Source: Neobacillus nitrireducens (GTDB lineage: Bacteria > Bacillota > Bacilli > Bacillales > Cytobacillaceae). From it: a stretch of 64,000 bases of DNA. The notes under the pieces were generated by a model. It was not told the DNA's origin, did no database searches, and saw only the letters and a program-made list of their open reading frames with translations. Made by a program: the position numbers and the translations under genes. The DNA is taken from contig NZ_CP133262.1 in NCBI RefSeq assembly GCF_030915405.1, positions 4,555,001-4,619,000 on the forward strand, given 5' to 3'. Below, one piece after another: positions 55,035 through 64,000 of this stretch (its first letter is position 1; every line of letters begins with the position of its first letter).

Positions 55035-55074
55035 TAAAGAAACAGCAGATTCTTGCTGGAAGGGAAGAACAAAA

Positions 55075-55149
55075 GTGAACATTGATCAACTAATTGTAGA
55101 AGCAATCCAGGCAACATCCTTCACTCAGGAGGATTTACATGCTGAATAA
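55075..55149 (+). pseudogene. cdd: cytidine deaminase (cdd) remnant with internal in-frame deletion
   Basis: A 24-codon ORF at the place where cdd lies in B. subtilis (dgkA-cdd-era). It starts with GTG after AAGGGAAG. The first part, [13 protein letters not shown], resembles the Cdd N-terminus; the last part, FTQEDLHAE, resembles the Cdd C-terminus. The middle of about 110 residues, with all zinc and catalytic residues, is gone while the frame is kept. The end still holds the era ribosome binding site AGGAGG (55127-55132) and overlaps the era start, so coupling may be why the piece survives. A short regulatory ORF unrelated to cdd is the alternative. Confidence 0.65.
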
Positions 55150-56062
55150 TGAGAACGCAAGCAAAGGCTACAAATCAGGTTTTATTTCGATTATTGGCCG
55201 TCCAAATGTAGGTAAATCCACATTTCTTAATCGCGTGATTGGCCAAAAGATTGCCATCATGAGTGATAAGGCACAAACCACCCGTAACAAAATCCAAGGC
55301 GTATTAACAATAGATGACGCCCAAATGATTTTTATAGATACTCCAGGTATCCATAAACCAAAACATAAATTAGGCGATTTTATGATGAAGGTAGCTGTAA
55401 ATACCCTTAAAGAGGTTGATTTGATTCTTTTTATGGTAAATGCTGAAGAAGGATTTGGACGTGGTGAAGAATTTATTCTTGAAAAATTCCACACAGTAAA
55501 TACACCTATCTTCCTTGTAATAAATAAAATTGATCAAGTACACCCTGATCAATTATTGCCGATAATTGAATCATATAAAGAAAAATATCCTTTTAAAGAA
55601 ATTGTGCCAATCTCTGCGCTAGAAGGTAACAATGTGGAGCAACTGTTGGGTCAGATAAAGTCTTTCTTACCAGAGGGACCGCAGTATTATCCAGCAGATC
55701 AGGTTACTGATCACCCTGAACGCTTTATTATCACAGAGTTAATCAGGGAAAAAGCCCTCCACTTAACACGAGAGGAAATTCCCCACTCTTTAGCTGTGGT
55801 TCTTGACAAAATGGAGCGGCGAGAAGGAAAAGATATGATTGATGTTATGGCAACCGTTATTGTTGAACGTGATTCGCAAAAAGGAATTATTATTGGAAAA
55901 CAAGGAAGTATGTTAAAAGAAATAGGAAAGCGTGCAAGAGTGGATATTGAAAATCTCCTCGGGTCAAAAGTGTATTTAGAGTTATGGGTAAAGGTTCAAA
56001 AAGATTGGCGTAATAAGATGTCCCAGCTCCGAGATTATGGCTTCAATGAAGATGAATATTGA
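55139..56062 (+). CDS. era: GTPase Era
   Basis: A ribosome assembly GTPase that binds the 3' end of 16S rRNA, 307 residues. G1 GRPNVGKST (near 20), G3 [13 protein letters not shown] (near 67), G4 NKID (near 130), G5 SALEG; C-terminal KH domain with [15 protein letters not shown] near 248. Start ATG 55139 inside the end of the cdd remnant. Confidence 0.96.
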   Translation: MLNNENASKGYKSGFISIIGRPNVGKSTFLNRVIGQKIAIMSDKAQTTRNKIQGVLTIDDAQMIFIDTPGIHKPKHKLGDFMMKVAVNTLKEVDLILFMVNAEEGFGRGEEFILEKFHTVNTPIFLVINKIDQVHPDQLLPIIESYKEKYPFKEIVPISALEGNNVEQLLGQIKSFLPEGPQYYPADQVTDHPERFIITELIREKALHLTREEIPHSLAVVLDKMERREGKDMIDVMATVIVERDSQKGIIIGKQGSMLKEIGKRARVDIENLLGSKVYLELWVKVQKDWRNKMSQLRDYGFNEDEY

Positions 56063-56241
56063 TTAATATTGACTAGCTCTTTTCTAATAACCATAACTAA
56101 AATACTACCGTTTATTTAAAATTATGCATGGACAACATTAACAAATATTTTGTCTTATGATTATTGCGCTGGCAGGCTATGATAATTGTAAGGTTTGGGA
56201 CCGAATGAAAGCTAGGCTAAATATGAAAGGTGGGGTTTTCG

Positions 56242-56385
56242 ATGATGGATTTTACGTGGAAAGTATTCCTTCAAACAGGTAATATTGACACATATCTTCT
56301 CATTAAAGAACTAGAGAAGGAAAACCAAGAAATACCCGGAAATCTGAATGATGAGCTAGCACAAATCGATTTTCCCGTTTCATAA
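56242..56385 (+). CDS. yqzL: YqzL family protein
   Basis: A 47-residue protein, MDFTWKVFLQTGNIDTYLL near the start and an acidic helix after it, matching the YqzL family found between era and recO in Bacillaceae. Function unknown. Two tandem ATGs (56242, 56245); AAAGGTGG at 56226-56233 fits the first. Confidence 0.85.
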   Translation: MMDFTWKVFLQTGNIDTYLLIKELEKENQEIPGNLNDELAQIDFPVS

Positions 56386-56419
56386 GTTTGTCTTCGTGCT
56401 ACTTTAGAAGGTGACAATA

Positions 56420-57172
56420 ATGCTTCAAAAGTGTGAAGGCATTGTTATTAGAACAACAGATTATGGTGAAACAAATAAGATTGTGACTTTATATACTAGG
56501 GAATGGGGAAAGGTGGGCGCAATGGCTCGTGGTGCAAAAAAGCCAAACAGCCGCCTTTCCTCGATTACACAGCTTTTTACCCATGGTTATTTTCTAATTA
56601 ATAGAGGATCTGGATTAGGAAGTATGCAGCAGGGAGAAACTGCTACCTCCTTAAGGTCAATAGGTGAAGATATTTTTTTAACGGCCTATGCAAGTTATAT
56701 TGTCGAGTTAACCGATAAATGCACGGAAGAAAAAAAACCAAATCCTTATCATTTTGAATTGCTCTATCAAACATTGAATTACTTGAATGAAGGCTACGAT
56801 CCGGATATACTCATGAATATTTATGAGATGAAAATGTTAAATATGTTGGGATTAAATCCAATCTTGAATCAATGTTCTATTTGTGGCAATACAGACGGAC
56901 TTTTTTCTTTTTCCATTCGTGAAGGCGGGTTTATCTGTCATCGATGTCTAGATAAGGATCCGTACCATTATAAATTATCACCTAGTACGGTTAAATTAAT
57001 CAGGCTATTTTATTATTTTGATCTTTCTAGGTTAGGAAATATTTCTGTGAAAGCTGAGACGAAGGCTGAGCTTAAAAATGTTATTACTTCTTACTATGAA
57101 GAGTACTCGGGTCTTCATCTCAAAACGAAGAAGTTTCTTAATTCGATGGATAAATTTCGTAATCTCTTATAA
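56420..57172 (+). CDS. recO: DNA repair protein RecO
   Basis: Recombination mediator that loads RecA with RecR, 250 residues. N-terminal OB-fold ([21 protein letters not shown]), central helical part, and a zinc-type cysteine set (CSICGN near 153 and CHRC near 174). Start ATG 56420 after AGAAGGTGAC; a GTG three codons upstream overlaps that site. It is followed by the T-box leader of the glycyl-tRNA synthetase gene. Confidence 0.93.
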   Translation: MLQKCEGIVIRTTDYGETNKIVTLYTREWGKVGAMARGAKKPNSRLSSITQLFTHGYFLINRGSGLGSMQQGETATSLRSIGEDIFLTAYASYIVELTDKCTEEKKPNPYHFELLYQTLNYLNEGYDPDILMNIYEMKMLNMLGLNPILNQCSICGNTDGLFSFSIREGGFICHRCLDKDPYHYKLSPSTVKLIRLFYYFDLSRLGNISVKAETKAELKNVITSYYEEYSGLHLKTKKFLNSMDKFRNLL

Positions 57173-57180
57173 TTGACCAG

Positions 57181-57209
57181 TTGACAATGTTTGGAGTTTT
57201 CGCTATTAT
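57181..57209 (+). promoter_or_regulatory. promoter of the glyQS T-box transcript
   Basis: A perfect -35 TTGACA (57181-57186), 17 bases, TATTAT (57204-57209). Confidence 0.82.
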
Positions 57210-57224
57210 TTTCTTTAATAAAAT

Positions 57225-57437
57225 ATTTGCATTGACGGAAAAGAGTACTTAGTCATCTCTATAAAAGCGAACCTAGGGTGGTGGAAGCTAGGGTATAGGG
57301 CACTAAGGAAGGCGTTCCTGAGCAAGCTAATGTGTTAAATAACACGATTAAAGAGGCTGTATTTTTACAGCAATTAGGGTGGAACCGCGGGTAACTCTCG
57401 TCCCTATGCTAATAAGCATAGGAACGAGAGTTTTTTT
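57225..57437 (+). promoter_or_regulatory. glycine T-box riboswitch with terminator
   Basis: The T-box sequence AGGGTGGAACCGCG is at 57376-57389; its TGGAACCGCG core pairs with the tRNA acceptor end in the antiterminator. The competing terminator pairs 57394-57410 with 57415-57431 and ends in T7. Stem I occupies about 57234-57320; a GGC at 57299-57301 in TATAGGGCACTAA is a plausible glycine specifier, consistent with the gene it precedes. Uncharged tRNA-Gly should permit read-through. Confidence 0.92.
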
Positions 57438-57472
57438 GTTTGAAAGCAAATTTATTAAAAGGAGCAATTTAA

Positions 57473-58855
57473 ATGAAAGTAACAATGGAACAAATCGTCT
57501 CACATGCGAAGCACAGAGGATTTATATTTCCAGGTTCAGAGATTTACGGAGGACTCGCTAATACTTGGGATTACGGCCCGCTAGGAGTTGAATTTAAGAA
57601 TAATATTAAGCAGGCATGGTGGAAAAAATTTGTTCAAGAGTCGCCGTACAATGTTGGCTTAGATGCAAGTATTCTAATGAATCCTCGTACATGGGAAGCT
57701 TCAGGACATATTGGGAACTTTAATGATCCAATGATTGACTGTAAAAATTGTAAAGCACGTCATCGTGCTGATAAATTAATTGAAAATGCGCTTGATGAAA
57801 AAGGGATTGAATTGGTTGTTGACGGCTTACCATTTGAAAAAATGGAAGAAATGGTTAAAGAGCATAATATTGCCTGTCCAGACTGTGGCAGTCATGATTT
57901 TACAGGAATTCGTCAGTTTAATTTAATGTTTAAAACCTTTCAAGGGGTAACAGAATCTAGTACAAATGAAATATTCCTTCGCCCGGAAACAGCCCAAGGT
58001 ATTTTCGTGAATTTTAAAAATGTTCAGCGGACGATGAGAAAGAAAATGCCGTTTGGTATTGCTCAAATTGGAAAAAGTTTTCGTAATGAAATAACTCCAG
58101 GTAACTTTACGTTCCGGACTAGAGAGTTTGAACAAATGGAACTTGAATTTTTCTGTAAGCCTGGTGAGGAGCTTAAATGGTTTGATTATTGGAAAAATTT
58201 TGCTGAAAACTGGTTAATGTCTTTAGGTCTTACCAAGGAAAATTTACGTCTTCGGGACCACTCTGACGATGAACTATCGCATTATAGTAATGCAACTACT
58301 GATTTTGAATTTAAGTTCCCGTTTGGCTGGGGTGAACTGTGGGGTGTTGCCTCAAGAACAGATTATGATTTGAGGCAGCATATGGAGTTTTCGGGTGAAG
58401 ATTTCCATTATCTTGACCCTGAAACAAATGAGAAGTATGTACCATTCTGTATTGAACCTTCCTTAGGAGCGGATCGGGTGACCTTAGCCTTCTTAATTGA
58501 TGCCTATGACGAAGAACAGCTTGAAGATGGTACATCTAGAACGGTCATGCATTTCCACCCAGCCTTAGCCCCGTTCAAGGCGGCAGTCCTTCCGTTATCG
58601 AAGAAGCTGTCTGAAGAAGCACGTGAAGTATTCGCTGCTTTAGCTAAGCACTTTTCAGTGGATTATGACGAATCAGGTTCAATTGGCAAACGCTATCGCC
58701 GTCATGATGAAATCGGGACACCGTATTGTATCACCTTTGATTTCGATTCTAAAGAAGATCATATGGTTACAGTTCGGGACCGTGATACAATGGAGCAAAA
58801 ACGTATTCCAATCCAAGAACTGGTTAGCTTTTTACAAGAAAAGATGACGTTTTAA
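57473..58855 (+). CDS. glyQS: glycine--tRNA ligase, single-chain (alpha2) type
   Basis: A class II synthetase of 460 residues of the homodimeric type also found in archaea and eukaryotes. Motif 2-type segment [23 protein letters not shown] (near 205) and motif 3 with [14 protein letters not shown] (near 325) are present, together with [13 protein letters not shown] near 26 and a C-terminal anticodon-binding domain. B. subtilis has the unrelated two-subunit glyQ/glyS enzyme at this same place, so this lineage carries a gene replacement. Start ATG 57473 after AAAAGGAG. Confidence 0.94.
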   Translation: MKVTMEQIVSHAKHRGFIFPGSEIYGGLANTWDYGPLGVEFKNNIKQAWWKKFVQESPYNVGLDASILMNPRTWEASGHIGNFNDPMIDCKNCKARHRADKLIENALDEKGIELVVDGLPFEKMEEMVKEHNIACPDCGSHDFTGIRQFNLMFKTFQGVTESSTNEIFLRPETAQGIFVNFKNVQRTMRKKMPFGIAQIGKSFRNEITPGNFTFRTREFEQMELEFFCKPGEELKWFDYWKNFAENWLMSLGLTKENLRLRDHSDDELSHYSNATTDFEFKFPFGWGELWGVASRTDYDLRQHMEFSGEDFHYLDPETNEKYVPFCIEPSLGADRVTLAFLIDAYDEEQLEDGTSRTVMHFHPALAPFKAAVLPLSKKLSEEAREVFAALAKHFSVDYDESGSIGKRYRRHDEIGTPYCITFDFDSKEDHMVTVRDRDTMEQKRIPIQELVSFLQEKMTF

Positions 58856-58860
58856 TGAGA

Positions 58861-58885
58861 AACTCGCCACTTGGCGAGTTTTCTT
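58861..58885 (+). terminator. terminator after glyQS
   Basis: AACTCGCCA (58861-58869) pairs with TGGCGAGTT (58872-58880) over two unpaired bases, followed by TTTCTT. Confidence 0.82.
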
Positions 58886-58980
58886 AATACATTCATTAGT
58901 ATATAATATTCCTAATAAGTATGACTTTTAGAAAGTCGTGTGTAATCTCCTCTAAAAGTAATACAAAGGTGGTGTGAACA

Positions 58981-59601
58981 ATCGAACTGACCAAACGGCA
59001 AGAACATATTTTACAAATTGTAAAAGAAAATGGGCCAATTACCGGGGAGCATATTGCAGATCAATTAAGTCTAACTAGAGCTACATTAAGGCCAGATCTT
59101 GCAATATTGACAATGGCAGGCTTTTTAGATGCAAGACCGCGAGTCGGTTATTTTTATACTGGAAAGTCTGGGACACAGCTGTTGACCGAAAATCTACAAA
59201 AAATATATGTAAAAGATTATCAATCCATTCCTGTAGTAGTGAACGAAAATATCTCCGTTTACGATGCTATTTGTACTATGTTCCTTGAGGATGTGGGAAC
59301 ATTATTTGTAGTAGATCAAAATACCATTCTTGTTGGAGTACTATCAAGGAAGGATTTGCTTAGAGCAAGTATAGGGAAGCAAGAGCTTACCTCTATTCCT
59401 GTCAATATTATTATGACCAGAATGCCAAATATCACCATGTGTGAACGGGATGATTTATTGATTGATATCGCAAAAAAGTTAATTGAAAAACAAATTGATG
59501 CCCTGCCAATTGTTCGAAAAACAGAAAATGGGTATGAAGTTATCGGGCGATTAACGAAGACTAACATTACAAAGGCTTTTGTTGCCCTTGGTGATGAGTA
59601 A
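58981..59601 (+). CDS. ccpN: transcriptional repressor CcpN, apparent ATC start
   Basis: A repressor of gluconeogenic genes under glycolytic conditions. The 206 residues contain an N-terminal winged helix (IELTKRQEHILQIVKENGPI and LTRATLRPDLAIL, 1-45) and two CBS domains (about 75-205). The frame is closed by TGA at 58975-58977, and the first ATG/GTG/TTG in frame is codon 43, inside the helix-turn-helix. AAAGGTGG (58965-58972) stands exactly eight bases before an ATC at 58981, which I take as the start. A two-base deletion after an ancestral GTG start is the alternative. It precedes ppsR, as in B. subtilis. Confidence 0.8.
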   Translation: MELTKRQEHILQIVKENGPITGEHIADQLSLTRATLRPDLAILTMAGFLDARPRVGYFYTGKSGTQLLTENLQKIYVKDYQSIPVVVNENISVYDAICTMFLEDVGTLFVVDQNTILVGVLSRKDLLRASIGKQELTSIPVNIIMTRMPNITMCERDDLLIDIAKKLIEKQIDALPIVRKTENGYEVIGRLTKTNITKAFVALGDE

Positions 59602-59641
59602 CAAACGGAAAGTTAACTTGAAGAGGGGTTGTTGAGGGAGA

Positions 59642-60451
59642 ATGAGTGTACCAATTATTTATGTTGTATCTGATTCAGTGGGGGAAACAGCTGAACTAGT
59701 TACCAAAGCAGCAATAAGCCAGTTTAATGGCTCTGGGATGACTTTAAAAAGATTTCCCTATGTGGAGGATCAGGAGCATATTGATGAAGTTCTTTCCCTT
59801 GTTTTACTGGATAAAGCTATGATTGCCTTTACGCTTGTCAAACCTGAAATGCGTACATATATCAAGGAAAGAGCGGAAAAGGAAGGGATCTTGGCTGTTG
59901 ATTTAATTGGCCCAATCATGGATCAGATTCAAGTTTTCAGTGGAAAGACACCTCTTTGTGAGCCAGGACTTGTTCGTAAGTTAGATGAGGATTATTTTAA
60001 AAAAGTGGAAGCGATTGAATTCGCCGTAAAATATGATGATGGCCGGGACCCAAGAGGCATATTAAAAGCAGATATTGTCTTAATTGGTGTATCAAGAACT
60101 TCCAAGACGCCACTATCTCAGTATCTAGCTCATAAACGTTTAAAGGTTGCGAATGTCCCGCTTGTTCCAGAAGTTGACCCGCCAGAAGAACTTTATAGGG
60201 TTCCAATCGAGAAATGCTTCGGTTTGAAAATAAGCCCAGAAAAGTTAAATAATATCAGAAAGGAACGATTAATTTCCTTAGGGTTAAATGATAAGGCCAG
60301 TTACGCCAATATTGAACGTATTAAAGCAGAGTTAATCTTTTTTGAAAAAATTGTGAAGAAAATAAACTGTCCTGTTATTGATGTTACCAATAAAGCCGTA
60401 GAAGAAACGGCAAATGTTATCCTAAATTATATTCATAAAGGGAGATCTTAA
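59642..60451 (+). CDS. ppsR: pyruvate, phosphate dikinase regulatory protein (kinase/pyrophosphorylase)
   Basis: A 269-residue DUF299-type bifunctional enzyme that inactivates and reactivates PPDK or PEP synthase by ADP-dependent phosphorylation and phosphate-dependent removal. The P-loop [11 protein letters not shown] lies near residue 149. B. subtilis yqfL. With ccpN it forms a small pair controlling gluconeogenesis at two levels. Start ATG 59642 after GAGGGAG. Confidence 0.92.
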   Translation: MSVPIIYVVSDSVGETAELVTKAAISQFNGSGMTLKRFPYVEDQEHIDEVLSLVLLDKAMIAFTLVKPEMRTYIKERAEKEGILAVDLIGPIMDQIQVFSGKTPLCEPGLVRKLDEDYFKKVEAIEFAVKYDDGRDPRGILKADIVLIGVSRTSKTPLSQYLAHKRLKVANVPLVPEVDPPEELYRVPIEKCFGLKISPEKLNNIRKERLISLGLNDKASYANIERIKAELIFFEKIVKKINCPVIDVTNKAVEETANVILNYIHKGRS

Positions 60452-60478
60452 CACATAATCATTAGATTATGTGTTTTC
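60451..60478 (+). terminator. terminator after ppsR
   Basis: ACACATAATC (60451-60460) pairs with GATTATGTGT (60465-60474), followed by TTTC. The T-run is short. Confidence 0.65.
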
Positions 60479-60978
60479 TACTGATAGAAAGTGGAATAAT
60501 AATGATAAAAAGTTATGGTAAAATGATGATAAATGTACTATAATAAAAAATTGTGATAAAAATATATCTTTTTAGGTTTAGACTTGCTTGTGAACGAATA
60601 AACTATTTATTGTTAGATGTCAAGGGAACCCCCTAAAAAGAATTCGACATAAATCCTTTTATAAAAGTTATTACTTAAAGAAGGAATATGCGGAGAGATG
60701 TAGAATTAATACTTATGTGAAAGGCAATCCGACTATTTTATGTCGATGCAGATTCATTCCCGGGGCAGAGATTGTCGAAATAGTATCCAAGTTTGACACC
60801 ATTCTTCTCTCTTTGTCGCTTCCTAGGATTACCATATGAAAGAAGAAATTTCTACATATGTAAACTGAAAATATGGTGACGATGGGAAGGGAAATCTACC
60901 GGGAAAGGAACAAAACCGTATCAAAATGGAAGATCGATTAAGATTACGTCAGAATTAACAAAAATTTTGTCGAAATTT
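60479..60978. other. 500-base intergenic region without a recognised gene
   Basis: In B. subtilis yqxD lies between yqfL and dnaG; no trace of it is visible. The stretch has only very short ORFs (about 10 to 18 codons) without convincing context. Several AT-rich segments, such as TATAAT near 60539, may be promoters for dnaG-sigA but lack good -35 partners. Confidence 0.5.
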
Positions 60979-61008
60979 GCAGGAATTTAAAGATTGCCTG
61001 CCGAATAC
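60979..61008 (+). promoter_or_regulatory. sigma-H promoter upstream of dnaG-sigA
   Basis: GCAGGAATT (60979-60987), 12 bases, GCCGAATAC (61000-61008) matches the sigma-H consensus RnAGGAWWW and RnnGAATWW. A sigma-H promoter (P3) in the B. subtilis sigA operon is established. Predicted start about 20 bases before the dnaG ATG. Confidence 0.7.
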
Positions 61009-61034
61009 CTGATAGTACAAATGGAGTTGTTTTC

Positions 61035-62843
61035 ATGGCAGAGCGCATTGCCGAAGAAAAGATTGATCAAATTCGTCAGTCTGTTGATATTGTCGAAGTA
61101 ATCAGCGATTATGTTCAACTGAAAAAACAGGGGCGAAATTACTTCGGATTATGTCCATTCCATGGAGAGAGTACCCCATCATTTTCAGTATCAATTGATA
61201 AACAAATTTTCCATTGTTTTGGCTGTGGCGCTGGTGGTAATGTTTTTTCTTTTTTAATGGAACTTGAAGGTATTTCCTTTCAGGAAGCAGCCCTTAAACT
61301 AGCTTCAAAGGTAAATATTGACCTTGAAATTAATTTGTCTGGGGGGCATGGTGAGAAAAAGGTTTCTAAAGAGCACCAAGCTTTTCTTGGGGCTCATGAG
61401 CTATTACAGAAATTTTACCATCACTTGCTTGTAAATACAAAAGAAGGCGAGCACGCTTTGGAGTATCTGTTAAGCCGGGGATTTACACGAGAATCGATTG
61501 ATAAATTTCAAATTGGGTATTCCCTAAATTCATGGGATTTTGTTTATAAATTTCTGTCTAAAAGAGATTTCCCACCTGAATGGATGGAGAAAGCCGGATT
61601 AATTATCAAACGTGAAAGGGATGGTTCTTACTTCGATCGATTTAGGGATCGAATAATGTTTCCAATTTTTGACCGAAATGGTAATACGATTGCGTTTTCA
61701 GGCAGATCACTAGGGGCCGAAGAGCCCAAATATCTAAATAGTCCTGAAACACCAATCTTTAATAAAAGTAAAATTTTATATAATTATCATAATGCCAAGC
61801 CGAGTTTAAAAAAATTGCAATACGCTGTTTTATTGGAAGGATTTGCTGATGTCATATCCGCAGATCGTTCGGGTATGGAAAATGGCATTGCCACGATGGG
61901 GACATCCTTGACAGATGAACATATAGCCCTTTTAAGGCAAAGTGTCCAATCCGTAACTATCTGCTACGATTCAGATAAGGCGGGAATTGAAGCTGCTTTT
62001 CGAGCTGGGAATCATCTCAATAATGCAGGCTTTCAGATAAAAGTTGCGATGATGCCAGATGGCATGGATCCCGATGAATATATTAAAAAGCACGGTCCCG
62101 AAAAATTCCGTAATGAAGTTATCGGTGCAAGTCTAACGTGGATGGCGTTCAAATTTCTTTACTTTCGCAGAGGTAAAAACCTTCAGCAAGAAGGAGATAG
62201 GCTTGCCTATATCGAAGTGATAATTAAAGAAATTAGCAATTTGAATAAAGCGGTTGAAAGAGATCATTATTTGCGGCAGCTTGCAGCAGAGTTTTCACTT
62301 TCATTAGATGCATTAAAACAGCAGCAAAAGCAGATGTTCTTTGCTGATAAAAGAAATACATCCGGAAAAAACCAGCCTGTTAATAAACCCATTGTAATCC
62401 CTAAAAAAGAAAGTGAGCTTAAACCGAAACATTACACAGCGGAAAGGCGATTAATCGCTCATATGCTAAAAGATCGAGATGTTGCTTATAAAGTTCAAGA
62501 TTTATTACAGGGAAACACGTTTAATATCGATGAACATCAGGCAATAATAACTTATCTGTTAGGATTTTATGAGGATCATTTCGAACCTGATTCAAGTACG
62601 TTTTTATCCTATATTCAAGATGATAATCTTAGAAGAATGGTTGCCAATATTGAAATGATGTCTATAAACGACGAGCTAAGCAGTCAAGAATTAACTGATT
62701 ATATCAAACAGGTGTTGAATTATCAAAAATTGTTAAAGATAAAAGAAAAAGAAGTGGAACTAAAAGACGCGGAGCGACAAAGTGATCATGGCAAAGCTGC
62801 TGTAATTGCAATGGAAATCATTCAATTGCGTAAATCACTATAG
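61035..62843 (+). CDS. dnaG: DNA primase
   Basis: Synthesises RNA primers at the replication fork, 602 residues. CHC2 zinc-binding domain (about 35-65) with [11 protein letters not shown] and [17 protein letters not shown] catalytic domain (about 255-340) with [11 protein letters not shown] and [13 protein letters not shown]-terminal helicase-binding domain. Start ATG 61035 with TGGAG upstream. It is followed 41 bases later by sigA in the conserved macromolecular-synthesis operon. Confidence 0.96.
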   Translation: MAERIAEEKIDQIRQSVDIVEVISDYVQLKKQGRNYFGLCPFHGESTPSFSVSIDKQIFHCFGCGAGGNVFSFLMELEGISFQEAALKLASKVNIDLEINLSGGHGEKKVSKEHQAFLGAHELLQKFYHHLLVNTKEGEHALEYLLSRGFTRESIDKFQIGYSLNSWDFVYKFLSKRDFPPEWMEKAGLIIKRERDGSYFDRFRDRIMFPIFDRNGNTIAFSGRSLGAEEPKYLNSPETPIFNKSKILYNYHNAKPSLKKLQYAVLLEGFADVISADRSGMENGIATMGTSLTDEHIALLRQSVQSVTICYDSDKAGIEAAFRAGNHLNNAGFQIKVAMMPDGMDPDEYIKKHGPEKFRNEVIGASLTWMAFKFLYFRRGKNLQQEGDRLAYIEVIIKEISNLNKAVERDHYLRQLAAEFSLSLDALKQQQKQMFFADKRNTSGKNQPVNKPIVIPKKESELKPKHYTAERRLIAHMLKDRDVAYKVQDLLQGNTFNIDEHQAIITYLLGFYEDHFEPDSSTFLSYIQDDNLRRMVANIEMMSINDELSSQELTDYIKQVLNYQKLLKIKEKEVELKDAERQSDHGKAAVIAMEIIQLRKSL

Positions 62844-62884
62844 ATTCCATTTTACTGTCTTTGATTCTGGAAGGAGGGGCACAT

Positions 62885-64000
62885 ATGGCTGCTGAAAAAT
62901 CAGCCCGTTCAAAAGAAGTGGAGAATGAATTCACTTTTGAACAAGTGAAAGACCAGTTAACGGCACTGGGTAAAAAAACCGGCGTCCTTGCCTATGATGA
63001 TATTGCTGAGAAATTGGCTAATTTTGAACTAGACTCACACCAAATGGACGAATTTTACGAGTTCCTCGGTGATCAAGGTATTGAATTAGTTGGTGAAAGT
63101 GAAGAAGATCCAAATCCTAAGCAAATAGCTAAAGGTGATGATGATGAGTTTGATCTAAATGATCTTAGCGTCCCACCCGGGGTTAAAATTAATGATCCGG
63201 TTCGTATGTACTTAAAAGAAATCGGCCGTGTTGATTTGCTTTCTGCTGAAGAAGAAATTAAACTGGCTAACCGAATTGAAGCAGGCGACGAAGAAGCAAA
63301 ACGACGTCTTGCTGAAGCAAACCTCCGACTTGTAGTAAGTATTGCAAAACGGTACGTAGGTCGTGGAATGCTGTTTCTTGATCTTATTCAAGAAGGTAAT
63401 ATGGGTCTAATCAAAGCTGTTGAGAAGTTTGATTATCGAAAAGGCTTTAAATTTAGTACCTATGCAACATGGTGGATCCGCCAAGCAATCACACGTGCGA
63501 TTGCAGACCAAGCAAGGACTATCCGTATTCCTGTGCATATGGTTGAAACCATAAATAAACTGATTCGTGTTCAACGTCAATTACTTCAGGATCTTGGCCG
63601 AGAGCCAACACCAGAAGAAATTGGTGAAGATATGGATTTAACGCCAGATAAAGTTAGGGAAATATTGAAAATTGCCCAAGAGCCTGTCTCACTGGAAACA
63701 CCTATTGGTGAAGAGGATGATTCTCACCTCGGTGATTTTATTGAAGATCAGGATGCAACCTCACCATCAGAGCATGCTGCTTATGAATTATTAAAAGAGC
63801 AGCTTGAAGATGTCTTGGATACTTTGACAGATAGGGAAGAAAATGTCCTTCGCCTCCGGTTTGGACTGGATGATGGCCGTACTCGTACACTCGAAGAGGT
63901 AGGAAAAGTCTTCGGTGTTACTCGTGAACGTATCCGTCAAATTGAAGCAAAGGCATTGCGTAAGTTACGGCACCCTAGTCGCAGCAAACGGTTAAAGGAT
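62885..64000 (+). CDS. sigA: RNA polymerase major sigma factor SigA (cut by window end)
   Basis: 372 codons are in the window with no stop. Region 1.1 (about 15-75), region 1.2 ([21 protein letters not shown]), region 2 with [25 protein letters not shown] and [12 protein letters not shown], region 3, and region 4 with [20 protein letters not shown] near the end are all seen. The last codons, SKRLKD, show that only about three residues and the stop are missing. Start ATG 62885 after GGAAGGAGGGG. Confidence 0.97.
   Translation, partial: MAAEKSARSKEVENEFTFEQVKDQLTALGKKTGVLAYDDIAEKLANFELDSHQMDEFYEFLGDQGIELVGESEEDPNPKQIAKGDDDEFDLNDLSVPPGVKINDPVRMYLKEIGRVDLLSAEEEIKLANRIEAGDEEAKRRLAEANLRLVVSIAKRYVGRGMLFLDLIQEGNMGLIKAVEKFDYRKGFKFSTYATWWIRQAITRAIADQARTIRIPVHMVETINKLIRVQRQLLQDLGREPTPEEIGEDMDLTPDKVREILKIAQEPVSLETPIGEEDDSHLGDFIEDQDATSPSEHAAYELLKEQLEDVLDTLTDREENVLRLRFGLDDGRTRTLEEVGKVFGVTRERIRQIEAKALRKLRHPSRSKRLKD

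Noticed and set aside
60688..60950. Very short ORFs in the ppsR-dnaG gap
   Set aside because: They are 10 to 18 codons with poor spacing or weak ribosome binding sites and no supporting structure, unlike the yrzI cluster.

Overview
The window is a low-GC, spore-forming Bacillaceae chromosome, probably a Bacillus or Neobacillus relative. The evidence is gene content and order close to the trmR-greA, sigK, sda-comEC, holA-mtaB and rpsU-sigA blocks of Bacillus subtilis, together with sporulation genes (sigK, sda, gpr, spoIIP, yqfC, yqfD), competence genes (comER, comEA, comEB, comEC) and strong AGGAGG-type ribosome binding sites. Almost all of it is core genome. There is no prophage, CRISPR array, rRNA or tRNA gene.

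Layout. 1-300: tail of an upstream gene, then a promoter and a compact structured RNA candidate with its own U-tract. 329-7136: tRNA wobble-uridine modification (trmR, trhP1, trhP2), uridine kinase, greA, pbpI, yrrS. 7690-10464: methionine-to-cysteine pathway (mtnN, mccA, mccB). 10550-11510: a cluster of very small ORFs around yrzI, with tandem hairpins. 11579-13266: orphan response regulator and lipoprotein. 13284-15919: uninterrupted sigK, pssA, psd and sda, the last preceded by DnaA boxes and a LexA-like operator. 16395-21467: yqeG-yqeH-aroE-yhbY-nadD-yqeK-rsfS-yqeM. 21480-23374: an IS1182-family element inserted in a terminator, its transposase broken by an amber codon. 23441-27941: comER and comEA-EB-EC. 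28017-32769: yqzM, holA, rpsT, gpr, spoIIP, yqxA. 33052-44267: lepA, hemW and the CIRCE-controlled hrcA-grpE-dnaK-dnaJ-prmA-rsmE-mtaB heat-shock block. 44388-46881: deoC, a Na/Pi transporter, rpsU, yqeY. 46936-49119: a sigma-W promoter driving nfeD-floA-yqfB. 49207-56385: yqfC-yqfD-phoH-pgpH-ybeY-dgkA-(cdd remnant)-era-yqzL. 56420-64000: recO, a T-box-controlled single-chain glycyl-tRNA synthetase, ccpN, ppsR, then a sigma-H promoter, dnaG and sigA, which runs off the window.

Themes. Several regulatory devices are legible: CIRCE, T-box, sigma-W and sigma-H promoters, a DnaA/LexA-type control region at sda, and two places (greA-pbpI and yqfB-yqfC) where the Shine-Dalgarno sequence of the next gene lies inside the terminator hairpin of the previous one. 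Reductive events are also visible: cdd has collapsed to a 24-codon in-frame remnant still joined to era, yrrT and yqxD are absent from their B. subtilis positions, and the IS transposase is dead. ccpN has no conventional start codon that keeps its DNA-binding domain. The items most worth a second look are the structured RNA at 104-226, the yrzI small-ORF operon, the cdd remnant with its promoter-overlapping inverted repeat, the architecture of the IS element, and the AUC start of ccpN.
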